A stretch of DNA of 64,000 bases from Acidobacteria bacterium 28-1 (lineage in GTDB: Bacteria > Acidobacteriota > Blastocatellia > Pyrinomonadales > Pyrinomonadaceae): positions 1-64,000 of the forward strand of contig MWYZ01000085.1 in assembly GCA_002050365.1 (NCBI GenBank). The letters run 5' to 3'. Within the stretch, counting starts at the first letter, position 1; each line of letters starts with the position of its first letter. The notes under the pieces were generated by a model. The model saw nothing but the letters and a program-made list of their open reading frames with translations, did not search any database and was not told where the DNA came from. Below, in pieces: positions 9,085 to 17,612 of this stretch. The position numbers and the translations under genes are program-made.

Positions 9085-9116
9085 TTTTTCTCAATTTCTT
9101 TGTGTTCTCTGTGGCA
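9053..9116. repeat. Intergenic hairpin, CACAGAG repeat type
   Basis: ACCCACAGAGTTCACAGAG with AACACAAAGAG pairs with CTTTGTGTTCTCTGTGG at about 9097-9114, with an AT-rich loop. The left arm overlaps the last codons of argD (encoding the QSSQRTQRVF tail), so the element contributes the C-terminus. It lies between convergent argD and the thrA-like gene and could work as a bidirectional terminator. Confidence 0.75.
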
Positions 9117-9120
9117 AAAA

Positions 9121-11565
9121 TTAAATCCTTGCCGCGCGAATAATATCCGCGAATACGCCCGCCGCCGTGACATCTGCGCCCGCGCCTGCGCCTTTGACGA
9201 CTAGAGGTAAATCGGCATAGCGATTTGTATAAAATAAAACAGCGTTGTCTTTGCCGGAAAGATTGGCGAAATTATGTTCTTTTGATATGCTTTGCAAACC
9301 GACCGACGCTTTACCGTTGTCGAACGAAGCAATGTATTTCAAAGAAAGATTTTCTCCACGCGCCGTTTCAAACAAATCGCGGAAATAACTTTCGTGCTTT
9401 TCCATCTCACTGTAAAAATCTTCGACGCTTCCCTGCAAACAAGATTCGGGCAAAAATCCTTTGTTTTCGATGTCGGGCATTTCAAGTTTGAAACCGGCTT
9501 CACGCGCTAAAATCAAAATCTTTCGCGCTACGTCCGTTCCGCTTAAATCGAGTCGCGGGTCTGGTTCGGTGTAGCCTTCATCTTGCGCTTGCCGAACGAC
9601 GGAAGAAAATAAGCGCGAGCCGTCGTAATTATTAAAAACAAAATTTAATGTCCCGGACAAAACGGCTTCGATTCGTTTTATTTCATCGCCGCTTCGGATT
9701 AAATCGTTGAGCGTATTAATAATCGGCAAACCTGCGCCCACGTTTGTTTCAAACAAAAACGCCGTTCCAAATTCTCTGGACAAATCTTTTAATTGTTGAT
9801 ACTTGGCATAAGCGGACGAAGCAGCAATTTTATTGCAGGCGATAATCGAAACGCTTTTTTGGAGAAGTTTCGGATAAACTTCGACGACTTCCGCGTTTGC
9901 CGTTACGTCAACGAAAATCGAATTGCGCAAATTTTTTTCGAGAATTAAATCGGTGAATTCCGACATATTCATCAGCGGCGCGTTTTCCAATAAATTCTCA
10001 GCATTTGATAGTTTAATGCCAGCTTCGTCAAAAATTTTATTTCTGCTTTTTGCCAGCCCAACGACGCGCACATTCAAGCGCAGATTTTTTCGCAGGAATT
10101 CGTTTTGCAGGCGAATTTGTTCGATTAATTTTTTCCCGACCGTGCCGACTCCGACGATGAAAACATTGACTTGTTTGTTACCGTCCGAGAAAAATTCTTC
10201 GTGCAGCGTGTTGACGGCTTTTCGCACGTCTTTTGAATTGATAATTGCGGAGATATTGCGCTCGCTCGAGCCTTGCGCGATGGCGTGAATATTGATGCCT
10301 TGCGAACCGAGCGTCGCAAACATTTTGCCGCTGACACCCGTATGCTCTTTCATATTGTCGCCGACGAGTGCGAGAATTGAGAATCCGTTTTCTACGCGCA
10401 AAGGCTCAATTTTCCCGACACTAATTTCGTATTCAAATTCTTTATCAACCGATTCTTTCGCCAAATTGCCGAATTTGTCTTCAATCGCCACGCAGATAGA
10501 GTGTTCCGACGAACTCTGTGTAATTAAAATAACGTTAATGTTAGCGCGTGAAAGCGCGTCGAATAGACGTTTAGAAAATCCGGGAATGCCGACCATTCCG
10601 CTGCCTTCGAGGTTTAAGACCGAGATTTTGTCAATACTCGAAATTCCGCGAATAATTTTTTTTTCGGGTGAAGTTTCAGCCTCAATCAAAGTCCCGAAAT
10701 CGGTCGGCGCAAACGTATTTTTCACCCAAACCGGAATCCCTTTTGTCATCACCGGCTGAATCGTCGGCGGGTATATAACTTTCGCTCCGAAATGCGAAAG
10801 CTCCATCGCCTCACGATAGGAAATGCGCCGAATTTCGCGCACGTTGCGAACAAAACGCGGGTCGGCGGTCATCATACCGCTCACGTCCGTCCAGATTTCC
10901 AAAACTTCCGCGTCCAAAGCTGCCGCCAAAATCGCCGCCGTGTAATCGGAGCCGCCGCGTCCCAGAGTTGTCGTCGCGCCGTTTATATCAGCGGCAATAA
11001 AACCGGGTAAAATGTGAAGTTTCGCGGATGAATTTTTGAAAGAATCTCTGATTTGAGAGTTCGTTTTCTCGAAGTTTACCGTTGCAAAACCGAAATTTGA
11101 ATCGGTAATGATTAATTCCCGCGTATCTTTCCAGACATTTTCAATGCCGAGCGAATCGAATTTTGCCGCAATGATGTTTGTTAACAAAATTTCGCCGTAA
11201 CCGACGATTCTGTCGAGCGTTCTCGGCGAAAGCTCGTGAAGCAGAAAAACGCCTTCGCAGATTTTTTCAAGTTCGCCGATACGCTTTTCGACCGAATCCA
11301 AAAGGTCTTTTTGCGCAGAAGTCGGAAAGAGCGTGCTAATCGCTTCAAAATGCTTCGCTTCGATTTCGTTGATTTTTTGGCGAAAACTTTCGTCGCCGCT
11401 TTCGGCAAGTTTTCCCGTTTCAATCAAAGCGTCGGTCGTGCCTTGCATCGCGGACAAAACGACCGCGCACGAATTTTTTTTAATTTCGCTCGTGACGATT
11501 TCGACAACCTTTTCGATATTCTCGGCATTGCCGACGGATGAACCGCCGAACTTTAAAACTTTCAT
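9121..11565 (-). CDS. thrA: Bifunctional aspartokinase / homoserine dehydrogenase
   Basis: An 814-aa fusion for the first and third steps of the aspartate pathway. The N-terminal aspartokinase starts with MKVLKFGGSSVGNAENI and has LGRGGSDYTAAILAAAL (substrate and ATP binding). The middle holds two ACT-like regulatory segments (VLNLEGSGMVGIPGFSKRLF and ILALVGDNMKEHTGVSGKMF), where threonine or lysine feedback normally acts. The C-terminal homoserine dehydrogenase begins with the Rossmann motif VFIVGVGTVGKKLIEQI and contains TNVGAGLPIINTLNDL and GTLNFVF. I chose the ATG at 11565 because the kinase motif begins immediately after it. It runs with thrC on the minus strand; thrB is divergent at 13084. 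Confidence 0.95.
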   Translation of the reverse strand: MKVLKFGGSSVGNAENIEKVVEIVTSEIKKNSCAVVLSAMQGTTDALIETGKLAESGDESFRQKINEIEAKHFEAISTLFPTSAQKDLLDSVEKRIGELEKICEGVFLLHELSPRTLDRIVGYGEILLTNIIAAKFDSLGIENVWKDTRELIITDSNFGFATVNFEKTNSQIRDSFKNSSAKLHILPGFIAADINGATTTLGRGGSDYTAAILAAALDAEVLEIWTDVSGMMTADPRFVRNVREIRRISYREAMELSHFGAKVIYPPTIQPVMTKGIPVWVKNTFAPTDFGTLIEAETSPEKKIIRGISSIDKISVLNLEGSGMVGIPGFSKRLFDALSRANINVILITQSSSEHSICVAIEDKFGNLAKESVDKEFEYEISVGKIEPLRVENGFSILALVGDNMKEHTGVSGKMFATLGSQGINIHAIAQGSSERNISAIINSKDVRKAVNTLHEEFFSDGNKQVNVFIVGVGTVGKKLIEQIRLQNEFLRKNLRLNVRVVGLAKSRNKIFDEAGIKLSNAENLLENAPLMNMSEFTDLILEKNLRNSIFVDVTANAEVVEVYPKLLQKSVSIIACNKIAASSAYAKYQQLKDLSREFGTAFLFETNVGAGLPIINTLNDLIRSGDEIKRIEAVLSGTLNFVFNNYDGSRLFSSVVRQAQDEGYTEPDPRLDLSGTDVARKILILAREAGFKLEMPDIENKGFLPESCLQGSVEDFYSEMEKHESYFRDLFETARGENLSLKYIASFDNGKASVGLQSISKEHNFANLSGKDNAVLFYTNRYADLPLVVKGAGAGADVTAAGVFADIIRAARI

Positions 11566-11577
11566 AAAATCTTTTGA

Positions 11578-11664
11578 AACCACAGATCAACACAGATTTT
11601 TTAAACAAATGCAAATAATTTTATTTAGTTTTCATCTTGCTTTTGTCTGTGTCTATCTGTGTTT
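11578..11664. repeat. Intergenic hairpin, CACAGAT repeat type
   Basis: ACCACAGATCAACACAGAT at 11579 pairs with TCTGTGTCTATCTGTG ending near 11662, with an AT-rich loop of about 45 nt. The units are the same as in the 7702-7871 element. It lies between thrC and thrA, so any transcript joining them would contain this hairpin. Confidence 0.75.
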
Positions 11665-11680
11665 ACGCGAAGCGGGACGG

Positions 11681-12979
11681 TTAAATTTTCTTCAATAAAA
11701 TCTCTTTTAAATCTTCGTAACTCGCTTTTATCTCGACACTTTGCTTCGGACGCGAAAATAAATCTTCGATCGCTTCGGGAATTGCGCCGCAAGTTCCGGT
11801 GATATTTTCGACCGAATCGAATTTTACCGGATGCGCCGTTTCGAGAAAAAAGCCTTTTTGAGTCGGATTTTTTTCAAGATATTTTTGCAAAGCGTAAAAT
11901 CCGACCGCGCCGTGCGGGTCTAAAATATATTTGTATTTCTCAAAAACGTCACGCATCGTCCGAGTCGTGCATTCGTCCGAAACACTGACAGCTTCGAGTT
12001 TCTCTTTAATATTCAAAAAATCATTGTCGAAAATTTCCAGAATTCGCACAAAGTTGGACGGATTTCCGACATCCATCGCATTTGAAAGGGTCGCAACGGA
12101 AGATTTGGTTTCCATTTTTCCGCTTTGCAGATAATTTGGAATCACATCGTTGGCATTGGTCGCGGCGATAAATTTGGAAACCGGTAAACCCGACGCGTGC
12201 GCCAAAATTCCGGCGCAAATATTTCCGAAATTTCCGCTCGGCACTGAAATCACCGGCGGATTTTCGTCGTCCGCCCATTGCTGCAAAGCGTAAAAATAAT
12301 AAAATTGCTGCGGCAGCCAGCGCGCCACATTGATTGAATTTGCCGATGTTAGAAAGACTTTTCGTTTTAAATCTTCGTCCGCCAAAGCTGTTTTCGCCAG
12401 AGTTTGGCAATCATCGAAAGTTCCTTTGACTTCCAGGGCGGAGATGTTTTTCCCCAGAGTTGTGAGTTGTAATTCCTGCACGCGGGAAACTTTTCCCTGC
12501 GGATACAAAATCACGACTTCTATACCTTCGACATCAAAAAATCCGTTTGCTACCGCTCCGCCCGTATCGCCCGATGTTGCAACTATGACGATTGTTTTCT
12601 CGTTATTTTCGCGAGAAAAGTATTGCAAACAGCGACTCATAAATCTTGCGCCGACATCTTTGAAAGCGAGCGTCGCGCCGTGAAAAAGTTCGAGTGTCGA
12701 AATATTTTCCGTAATCTTTACAAGAGGAAAATCAAAATTTACCGTCTCCAAGCAAATCTGTAAAAGCATTTCGTCAGGAATTTCGTCGCCAACGTAAGGT
12801 TTAATCGTTTCAAACGCAATTTGCTCTTTTGATTTCCTTTTGAAATTCTGCCAAAAATCAGCCGGAAGCGGCGGGATTCGTTCGGGAAAATACAAACCTT
12901 TGTCAGGCGGTTGACCGTTTAAGACCGCTTCCCGAAAAGATGTTTTAACTGATTGTTTATTCGTGCTGAAATAATTCAT
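11681..12979 (-). CDS. thrC: Threonine synthase
   Basis: A PLP enzyme turning O-phosphohomoserine into threonine. It is 432 aa and of the bacterial/fungal-type long form: N-terminal MNYFSTN and GLYFPERIPPLP, then LFHGATLAFKDVGARF with the PLP-binding lysine in FKDVG. VIVATSGDTGGAV is the phosphate loop and VSVPSGNFGNICAG a further signature. It lies upstream of thrA on the same strand with a hairpin in between. ATG at 12979; no defect seen. Confidence 0.95.
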   Translation of the reverse strand: MNYFSTNKQSVKTSFREAVLNGQPPDKGLYFPERIPPLPADFWQNFKRKSKEQIAFETIKPYVGDEIPDEMLLQICLETVNFDFPLVKITENISTLELFHGATLAFKDVGARFMSRCLQYFSRENNEKTIVIVATSGDTGGAVANGFFDVEGIEVVILYPQGKVSRVQELQLTTLGKNISALEVKGTFDDCQTLAKTALADEDLKRKVFLTSANSINVARWLPQQFYYFYALQQWADDENPPVISVPSGNFGNICAGILAHASGLPVSKFIAATNANDVIPNYLQSGKMETKSSVATLSNAMDVGNPSNFVRILEIFDNDFLNIKEKLEAVSVSDECTTRTMRDVFEKYKYILDPHGAVGFYALQKYLEKNPTQKGFFLETAHPVKFDSVENITGTCGAIPEAIEDLFSRPKQSVEIKASYEDLKEILLKKI

Positions 12980-13083
12980 CTAAAAGGAAATTTTTCGAGA
13001 AACCGCCGGATTTTTGAATATCGGTTGTGAACGACTTATGATAATACGATTTTATATTTTTGCGGAAATCACGTTTTAATTTT

Positions 13084-14004
13084 ATGAGTGAAATCAGAGT
13101 CTTATCGCCAGCAACAGTGGCTAACGTTGTTTGCGGGTTTGATTGTTTGGGCTTTGCTTTGTCGGCGCCCTGCGACGAAATGATTGTGCGGATTATTGAA
13201 AGGAAAATTGTGCGAATCGTTAACCGCGATGATTTTAACCTGCCGACCAAGCCCGAAAAAAATGTCGCGGGCGCGGCGTTGCTTTCAATGCTCCGGGCGA
13301 TTGATGCGGATTTCGGTTTTGAAGTCGAAATTACAAAACACATCAAACCCGGCAGCGGAATCGGTTCGAGTTCGGCAAGCGCGGCAGGCGCAGTCGTCGC
13401 GGCAAATAAATTATTAAATGAGCGTTTTTCCAGACTTGAACTTGTGGAATTTGCGATGGACGGCGAAAAAGTTGCGAGCGGCGACCGTCACGCGGATAAT
13501 GTCGCGCCGTGTATTTTTGGTGGTTTTACACTTGTTCGTTCGCTCAATCCACTGGACGTTGTCACGCTCGATTTTCCGCCGCTGTTCGTCACCATAATTC
13601 ACCCGCAAATCGAAATCAAAACGTCTGAAGCCAGAAAAATGCTGCCCGCGCAAGTTTCGCTCAAAGATGCGATTCGACAATGGAGTAACGTCGGCGCACT
13701 CGTTTCAGGTCTGCAAAAAGGAGATTATGAATTAATTTCTCGCGCTCTGGAAGATTTTATCGTCGAGCCGGTCAGAAAAATCTTGATTCCAAAATTTGAC
13801 GAAATTAAAAACGAAAGTTTAAAAGGCGGTGCGCTCGGCGGCGGTATTTCCGGTTCGGGTCCTTCGATTTTTATGTTGAGCGAAACCTTAGAAACGGCGC
13901 AAAAAATTGAAAAGGTGATGCGCGAGATTTACGAACAAACAACAATTGATTTTAATATTTATGTGTCAGAAATAAATTCGGAAGGCGTGAAGTTTGTAAA
14001 TTAA
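13084..14004 (+). CDS. thrB: Homoserine kinase
   Basis: A GHMP-family kinase that phosphorylates homoserine, linking ThrA and ThrC. It is 306 aa. It has the N-terminal SPATVANVVCGFDCLGFAL, the GHMP ATP loop KPGSGIGSSSASAAGAVVAAN, and the C-terminal GGALGGGISGSGPSIFML. I used the ATG at 13084 (MSEIRVLSPAT), matching family starts; the frame opens earlier at 13060. It is divergent from thrC with a 104-bp spacer that must hold both promoters. The split orientation of thrB from thrA and thrC is unusual but complete for the pathway. Confidence 0.94.
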   Translation: MSEIRVLSPATVANVVCGFDCLGFALSAPCDEMIVRIIERKIVRIVNRDDFNLPTKPEKNVAGAALLSMLRAIDADFGFEVEITKHIKPGSGIGSSSASAAGAVVAANKLLNERFSRLELVEFAMDGEKVASGDRHADNVAPCIFGGFTLVRSLNPLDVVTLDFPPLFVTIIHPQIEIKTSEARKMLPAQVSLKDAIRQWSNVGALVSGLQKGDYELISRALEDFIVEPVRKILIPKFDEIKNESLKGGALGGGISGSGPSIFMLSETLETAQKIEKVMREIYEQTTIDFNIYVSEINSEGVKFVN

Positions 14005-14012
14005 AATCTTTT

Positions 14013-14463
14013 ATGACGATAAAATTTGAAAAAGAAAGGCGAAATCAAATTAAAAGAGTCATAAAAAATAAGGAAAGGGAAGAGTATAGTTAAAACGCTG
14101 CCGATTTCACTTGAAATGATTCAAAGTTATTTTGATTTTCTCGACAAGCAATTGTCTGAAAATATTTGCAAAGATAAATTAAGTTTTACTTTAGAGTTTA
14201 TCGAAAAAAATAATTTGCCGAAAGATGATTTAATTGAAGGCTGGACATAATTCAAAGCCTTTGTTAAATAGGCGAAATGGTCAGAACCGCCTGCGGTAGC
14301 GGGCGGGTTTTCCGCCGCGATTGACCCGCCCGCTACCGCAGGCGGTTCTGACACGCTCTCGAATTATGTCCAGTCTTCATTTAATTGATTGGCTCGAAAA
14401 CAATGGTGGTTATTGTGATTGTGAAGTGCTAGCGAATGTAGAAGAGAAAATAAATGATAAATA
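14013..14463 (+). pseudogene. DUF2695-type gene interrupted by a MITE and a frameshift
   Basis: The 5' part (MTIKFEKERRNQIKRVIKN, from 14013) hits TAA at 14091 after an apparent one-base insertion. The sequence resumes in the next frame as TLPISLEMIQSYFDFLDKQL and continues to KDDLIEGW. It is then cut by the element at 14236-14378 and resumes after it as LIDWLENNGGYCDCEVLANVEEK. Removing the element and one target copy restores KDDLIDWLENNGGYCDCEV without a frame change. The NGGYCDCEVLANVEE tail is the hallmark of DUF2695 (recalled); its function is unknown. The end overlaps the carbamoyltransferase start by 10 bp. Confidence 0.8.
14236..14378. mobile_element. 143-bp MITE with 18-bp terminal inverted repeats
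   Basis: The termini are GAAGGCTGGACATAATTC (14236-14253) and the inverse of GAAGACTGGACATAATTC (14361-14378), 17/18 identical. It is flanked by an 8-bp direct repeat ATTTAATT (14228-14235 and 14379-14386). Internally there is a perfect 29-bp inverted repeat (14280-14308 and 14324-14352) around a 15-nt loop, GC-rich relative to the neighbours. There is no open frame, so it must be mobilised in trans. It sits inside the DUF2695-type gene. An 8-bp duplication is consistent with several IS families; I do not assign one. Confidence 0.85.
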
Positions 14464-15455
14464 ACTTTCTTAAAACATCGGATTTTTCACGCGACGAACT
14501 CGAAGAACTTATCGAAACGGCATTACAATTCAAAAGCGGCAAAATCGCCCATAAACCGCTTGCCGGAAAATCCGTTGCGTTGGTGTTTTTCAATCCTTCC
14601 TTAAGGACGCGCGCTTCAATGCAGGTTGGGATTTACGAACTCGGCGGAAATGCGGTGATTTTAGAACCCGGAAATTCGTCCTGGACGCTCGAACATCGCG
14701 AAGGTGTGGTGATGGACGGCGACAAAACCGAACATTTGAAAGAGTTTGTTAGAGTTTTGGAAAGATACGTTTCGGTAATCGGAGTGCGGACGTTTGCAAA
14801 TTTGAAAAATTGGGAAGAAGAAAGATTAGAGCCGATTTTGTCTGCTTTTGAAAAATATGCGTCGAAACCAATTATTAATCTCGAATCGGCGATGCATCAT
14901 CCGTGTCAGGCTATGGCGGATATGCTGACGATTCGGGAAAAATTCGGTCGGAAGAAGAAGAAAGTTTTGCTGACTTGGGCGTGGCATCCGAAGCCTCTGC
15001 CGATGGCTGTGCCGAACAGTTTTGCTTTAGCATCGGCGCAAATGGGACACGATTTGCGAATTGCACATCCGAAAGGTTTTGAACTTGATGGAGAACTCTT
15101 GGCGGAAGTGGAAACGCAGGCGAAAGAAAACGGCGGAACTGTAGAATTAACAAACAAGATAGACGAGGCATTTGAAGATATGGAAGTCGTCTATGCGAAG
15201 AGTTGGGGCAGTTATCATCATTACGGCAACGCGAATCAAGACCTTCGCGAACGCCAAATTTACCGCGATAAATGGATTGTTGATGAAGCAAAAATGGCGC
15301 GAACAAGTGATGCGATTTTTATGCACTGTTTGCCCGTGCGCCGCAACGTGATTGTGACGGACGCGGTGATTGATTCGGCAAATTCGGTAATTTTTGACGA
15401 AGCCGAAAATCGCCTGCACGTTCAAAAGGCAATAATGGCAAAAATAATAAAATGA
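14454..15455 (+). CDS. argF': N-acyl-L-ornithine carbamoyltransferase (probably succinyl type)
   Basis: This enzyme transfers carbamoyl to an N-acylated ornithine, as in Xanthomonas (acetyl) and Bacteroides fragilis (succinyl), instead of ornithine. It is 333 aa. It has the carbamoyl-phosphate loop FFNPSLRTRASM (45-56), the family-specific WTLEHREGVVMDGDKTEHLKE (77-97), ESAMHHPCQAMAD and HCLPVRRNVIVTD. Position 92, glutamate in the Xanthomonas enzyme and proline (position 90) in the Bacteroides one, is threonine here. Published mutants of that glutamate to small residues switch the enzyme to succinylornithine, so I infer succinyl preference. The start lies within the decayed gene upstream, and the stop overlaps argB (ATGA). 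Confidence 0.88.
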   Translation: MINNFLKTSDFSRDELEELIETALQFKSGKIAHKPLAGKSVALVFFNPSLRTRASMQVGIYELGGNAVILEPGNSSWTLEHREGVVMDGDKTEHLKEFVRVLERYVSVIGVRTFANLKNWEEERLEPILSAFEKYASKPIINLESAMHHPCQAMADMLTIREKFGRKKKKVLLTWAWHPKPLPMAVPNSFALASAQMGHDLRIAHPKGFELDGELLAEVETQAKENGGTVELTNKIDEAFEDMEVVYAKSWGSYHHYGNANQDLRERQIYRDKWIVDEAKMARTSDAIFMHCLPVRRNVIVTDAVIDSANSVIFDEAENRLHVQKAIMAKIIK

Positions 15456-16339
15456 ACGATGAAAAACTTGATTTACTGCGTGAAGCTTTGCCTTATATCC
15501 AAAAATTCAAGGGCAAAACTTTTGTCATTAAATTCTCCGGCAAAGTTACCGAAAATAAAGAAAATCTGACTTCCTTAGTCGAAGAACTCGCGCTTTTACA
15601 TCAGGTTGGAATTCGTATCTGCGTCGTTCACGGCGGCGGAAAACAGTTGACTGAACTTGCCGAACGGCTCGGTGTCGTGCAGACGGTGATTAACGGTCGG
15701 CGCGTGACGGGCGATGAAACGCTCGAGCTTGCCAAGATGATTTTCGCCGGAAAAATCAACACGGAAATTTTAGCGGCGTTACGGCAGCGCGGCGTTGCGG
15801 CGGTCGGTCTTTCCGGTATAGACGGCAATATCGTCCACGCCGTGCGTCGCCCGCCGAGAGAAGTTTTGAATCGTCAAACCGGAGAACGCGAAGAAATTGA
15901 TTTCGGACACGTCGGCGATGTTCTGGAAATTAATGTCAGGCTTTTAGACGTGCTGCTCGAACAAAGTTATCTGTCGGTAATCTCTTCGCTCGGCGCGGAC
16001 GACGACGGGCAAATTTACAATATCAACGCTGATACCATCGCCGCTGAAATTGCTGTCAGCCTGCAAGCCGAGAAACTCGTGCTGCTTTCGGATGTCGCCG
16101 GAATTTATTTAGAGCCGGACGAACCGAAAACGAAAATTTCGCGCATCTCTGTTGCTCAAGCCGAAGGACTCATCAGCAGCGGCGCGGCTTCCGGCGGGAT
16201 GATACCCAAATTGCAAAACATTACAGATTTACTCAAACGCGGCGTAAAATCCGCGCATATTATTAACGGTACGACGCGTAACGCGTTACTTTCAGAAGTC
16301 TTCACAGATTCCGGTACGGGAACAATGATTGTCAATTAA
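15452..16339 (+). CDS. argB: Acetylglutamate (acylglutamate) kinase
   Basis: It phosphorylates N-acylglutamate, second step of arginine synthesis. It is 295 aa, amino-acid-kinase fold. Motifs are FVIKFSGKV, the glycine loop ICVVHGGGKQLTELAERLG, KINTEILAALRQRG, VGLSGIDGN and the C-terminal GAASGGMIPKLQNITDLLKRGVKSAHIING. The start overlaps the carbamoyltransferase stop by 4 bp, so the pair is translationally coupled. Arginine feedback is typical for long ArgB forms with an N-terminal helix; the N-terminus here (MNDEKLDLLREALPYIQKFKG) contains such a helix. Confidence 0.95.
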   Translation: MNDEKLDLLREALPYIQKFKGKTFVIKFSGKVTENKENLTSLVEELALLHQVGIRICVVHGGGKQLTELAERLGVVQTVINGRRVTGDETLELAKMIFAGKINTEILAALRQRGVAAVGLSGIDGNIVHAVRRPPREVLNRQTGEREEIDFGHVGDVLEINVRLLDVLLEQSYLSVISSLGADDDGQIYNINADTIAAEIAVSLQAEKLVLLSDVAGIYLEPDEPKTKISRISVAQAEGLISSGAASGGMIPKLQNITDLLKRGVKSAHIINGTTRNALLSEVFTDSGTGTMIVN

Positions 16340-16439
16340 ACAGAAATAAAGATAAAATTTTTGTCTTCTGTAAAAAAACTGAGACAATATCAGCGCATAT
16401 ATTAAATTGTTTTCGGTATTATCAGGAAAAAATTTATCA

Positions 16440-17594
16440 ATGAGCGAAAAAAAAGATAATCCACGCGCCGAGATTGATGCGATTGATGATGAATTGCTTC
16501 GGCTTTTGAACAAGCGAGCCGCAATTGCTTTGCGAGTCGGCGAAATCAAACGGCGTAACGACACATCGCTCTGCGACCATAATCGAGAAATTGAAGTGCT
16601 AACCAGATTGCGCGGTCAAAATTCCGGTCCATTAAACGAGCAGAGTGTGACAAGTATATTTCAGCGCGTTATTGACGAATGCCTGCACGTTCAGCAAAGC
16701 GCATTTCATCCATCGGCAGGTATTAACGTGGCGGAAACGCCGAATAAAAACTTTAGCGGAAAAGAGCGCGTGGCATTTCTCGGAGAACGCGGAACTTTTA
16801 GCGAAGAAGCTGCCAAGAAACTTTTGGGTGAAACTTGTGAAACCGTTTCGCGTCCGACATTTGAAACTCTTTTTACGGCGATTGATGAAGGGAGCGCAGA
16901 TTATATTCTGGCTCCGCTTGAGAATAGTCTCGTCGGTTCGGTTCATCGTTGTCACGATTTACTTCTGGAAAGTTCTCTGGGCATTGCAGCAGAAATAATT
17001 TTACCGATTTCGCACTTTTTAATCGGTTGTCACGGAGCATCGCTCGAATCCATTGAAACTGTGGAATCGCATCCCGTTGCATTAGCGCAATGCACGCGTT
17101 TTTTTGCCGCCCATCCGCGTATCAAACGTGTGGCAACGGACGACACCGCAGGCAGCGTTCGACGCGTCGTTGAAAGCGGCGACCCGACGAGAGCGGCGAT
17201 TGCGGGCAAGCGAGCGGCAGACATCTATGACGGCTTGATACTAAAAGAGCATCTGGAAGACCACGTTGAAAATTACACCCGATTTGTTTTACTCGCTCAA
17301 AATCCTGAAGTGTCGGAGCAAGGTCGCAAGATTTCACTGGTGGTCAGATTAGCGCATCGTCCCGGCGCGCTCCACGACGCGCTTCGTCCATTCGTTCGGC
17401 GCGGCATTGATTTGATGAAAATCGAAAGCCGCCCGATTAAAGACAGTCCCTGGCAGTATAATTTTTATCTTGACCTGCAAGCGCCGGCAAGCGAAAGCGA
17501 GCTGCGCGGCGCACTCGATGAAATACGCGAACAAGCGGATGAGGTTCGGTATCTCGGACGCTATTCGACGATAGAAGTTCCAAACGACAAATAA
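16440..17594 (+). CDS. pheA: Bifunctional chorismate mutase / prephenate dehydratase
   Basis: It converts chorismate to prephenate and then phenylpyruvate, for phenylalanine. It is 384 aa. Residues about 10-95 form an AroQ-type mutase helix bundle (IDAIDDELLRLLNKRAAIALRVGEIK). The dehydratase follows (VAFLGERGTFSEEAAKKL, APLENSLVGSVHRCHDLLL) with the catalytic Thr region RVATDDTAGSVR. A C-terminal ACT domain (ISLVVRLAHRPGALHDALRPF, ESRPIKDSPWQYNFYLDL) is the phenylalanine-sensing part. ATG at 16440 gives MSEKKDNPRAEIDAID; the frame is open from 16407. It is followed after 18 bp by DAHP synthase, so the two form an aromatic operon. Confidence 0.95.
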   Translation: MSEKKDNPRAEIDAIDDELLRLLNKRAAIALRVGEIKRRNDTSLCDHNREIEVLTRLRGQNSGPLNEQSVTSIFQRVIDECLHVQQSAFHPSAGINVAETPNKNFSGKERVAFLGERGTFSEEAAKKLLGETCETVSRPTFETLFTAIDEGSADYILAPLENSLVGSVHRCHDLLLESSLGIAAEIILPISHFLIGCHGASLESIETVESHPVALAQCTRFFAAHPRIKRVATDDTAGSVRRVVESGDPTRAAIAGKRAADIYDGLILKEHLEDHVENYTRFVLLAQNPEVSEQGRKISLVVRLAHRPGALHDALRPFVRRGIDLMKIESRPIKDSPWQYNFYLDLQAPASESELRGALDEIREQADEVRYLGRYSTIEVPNDK

Positions 17595-17612
17595 ATTTAT
17601 CCCTAAATAAAT

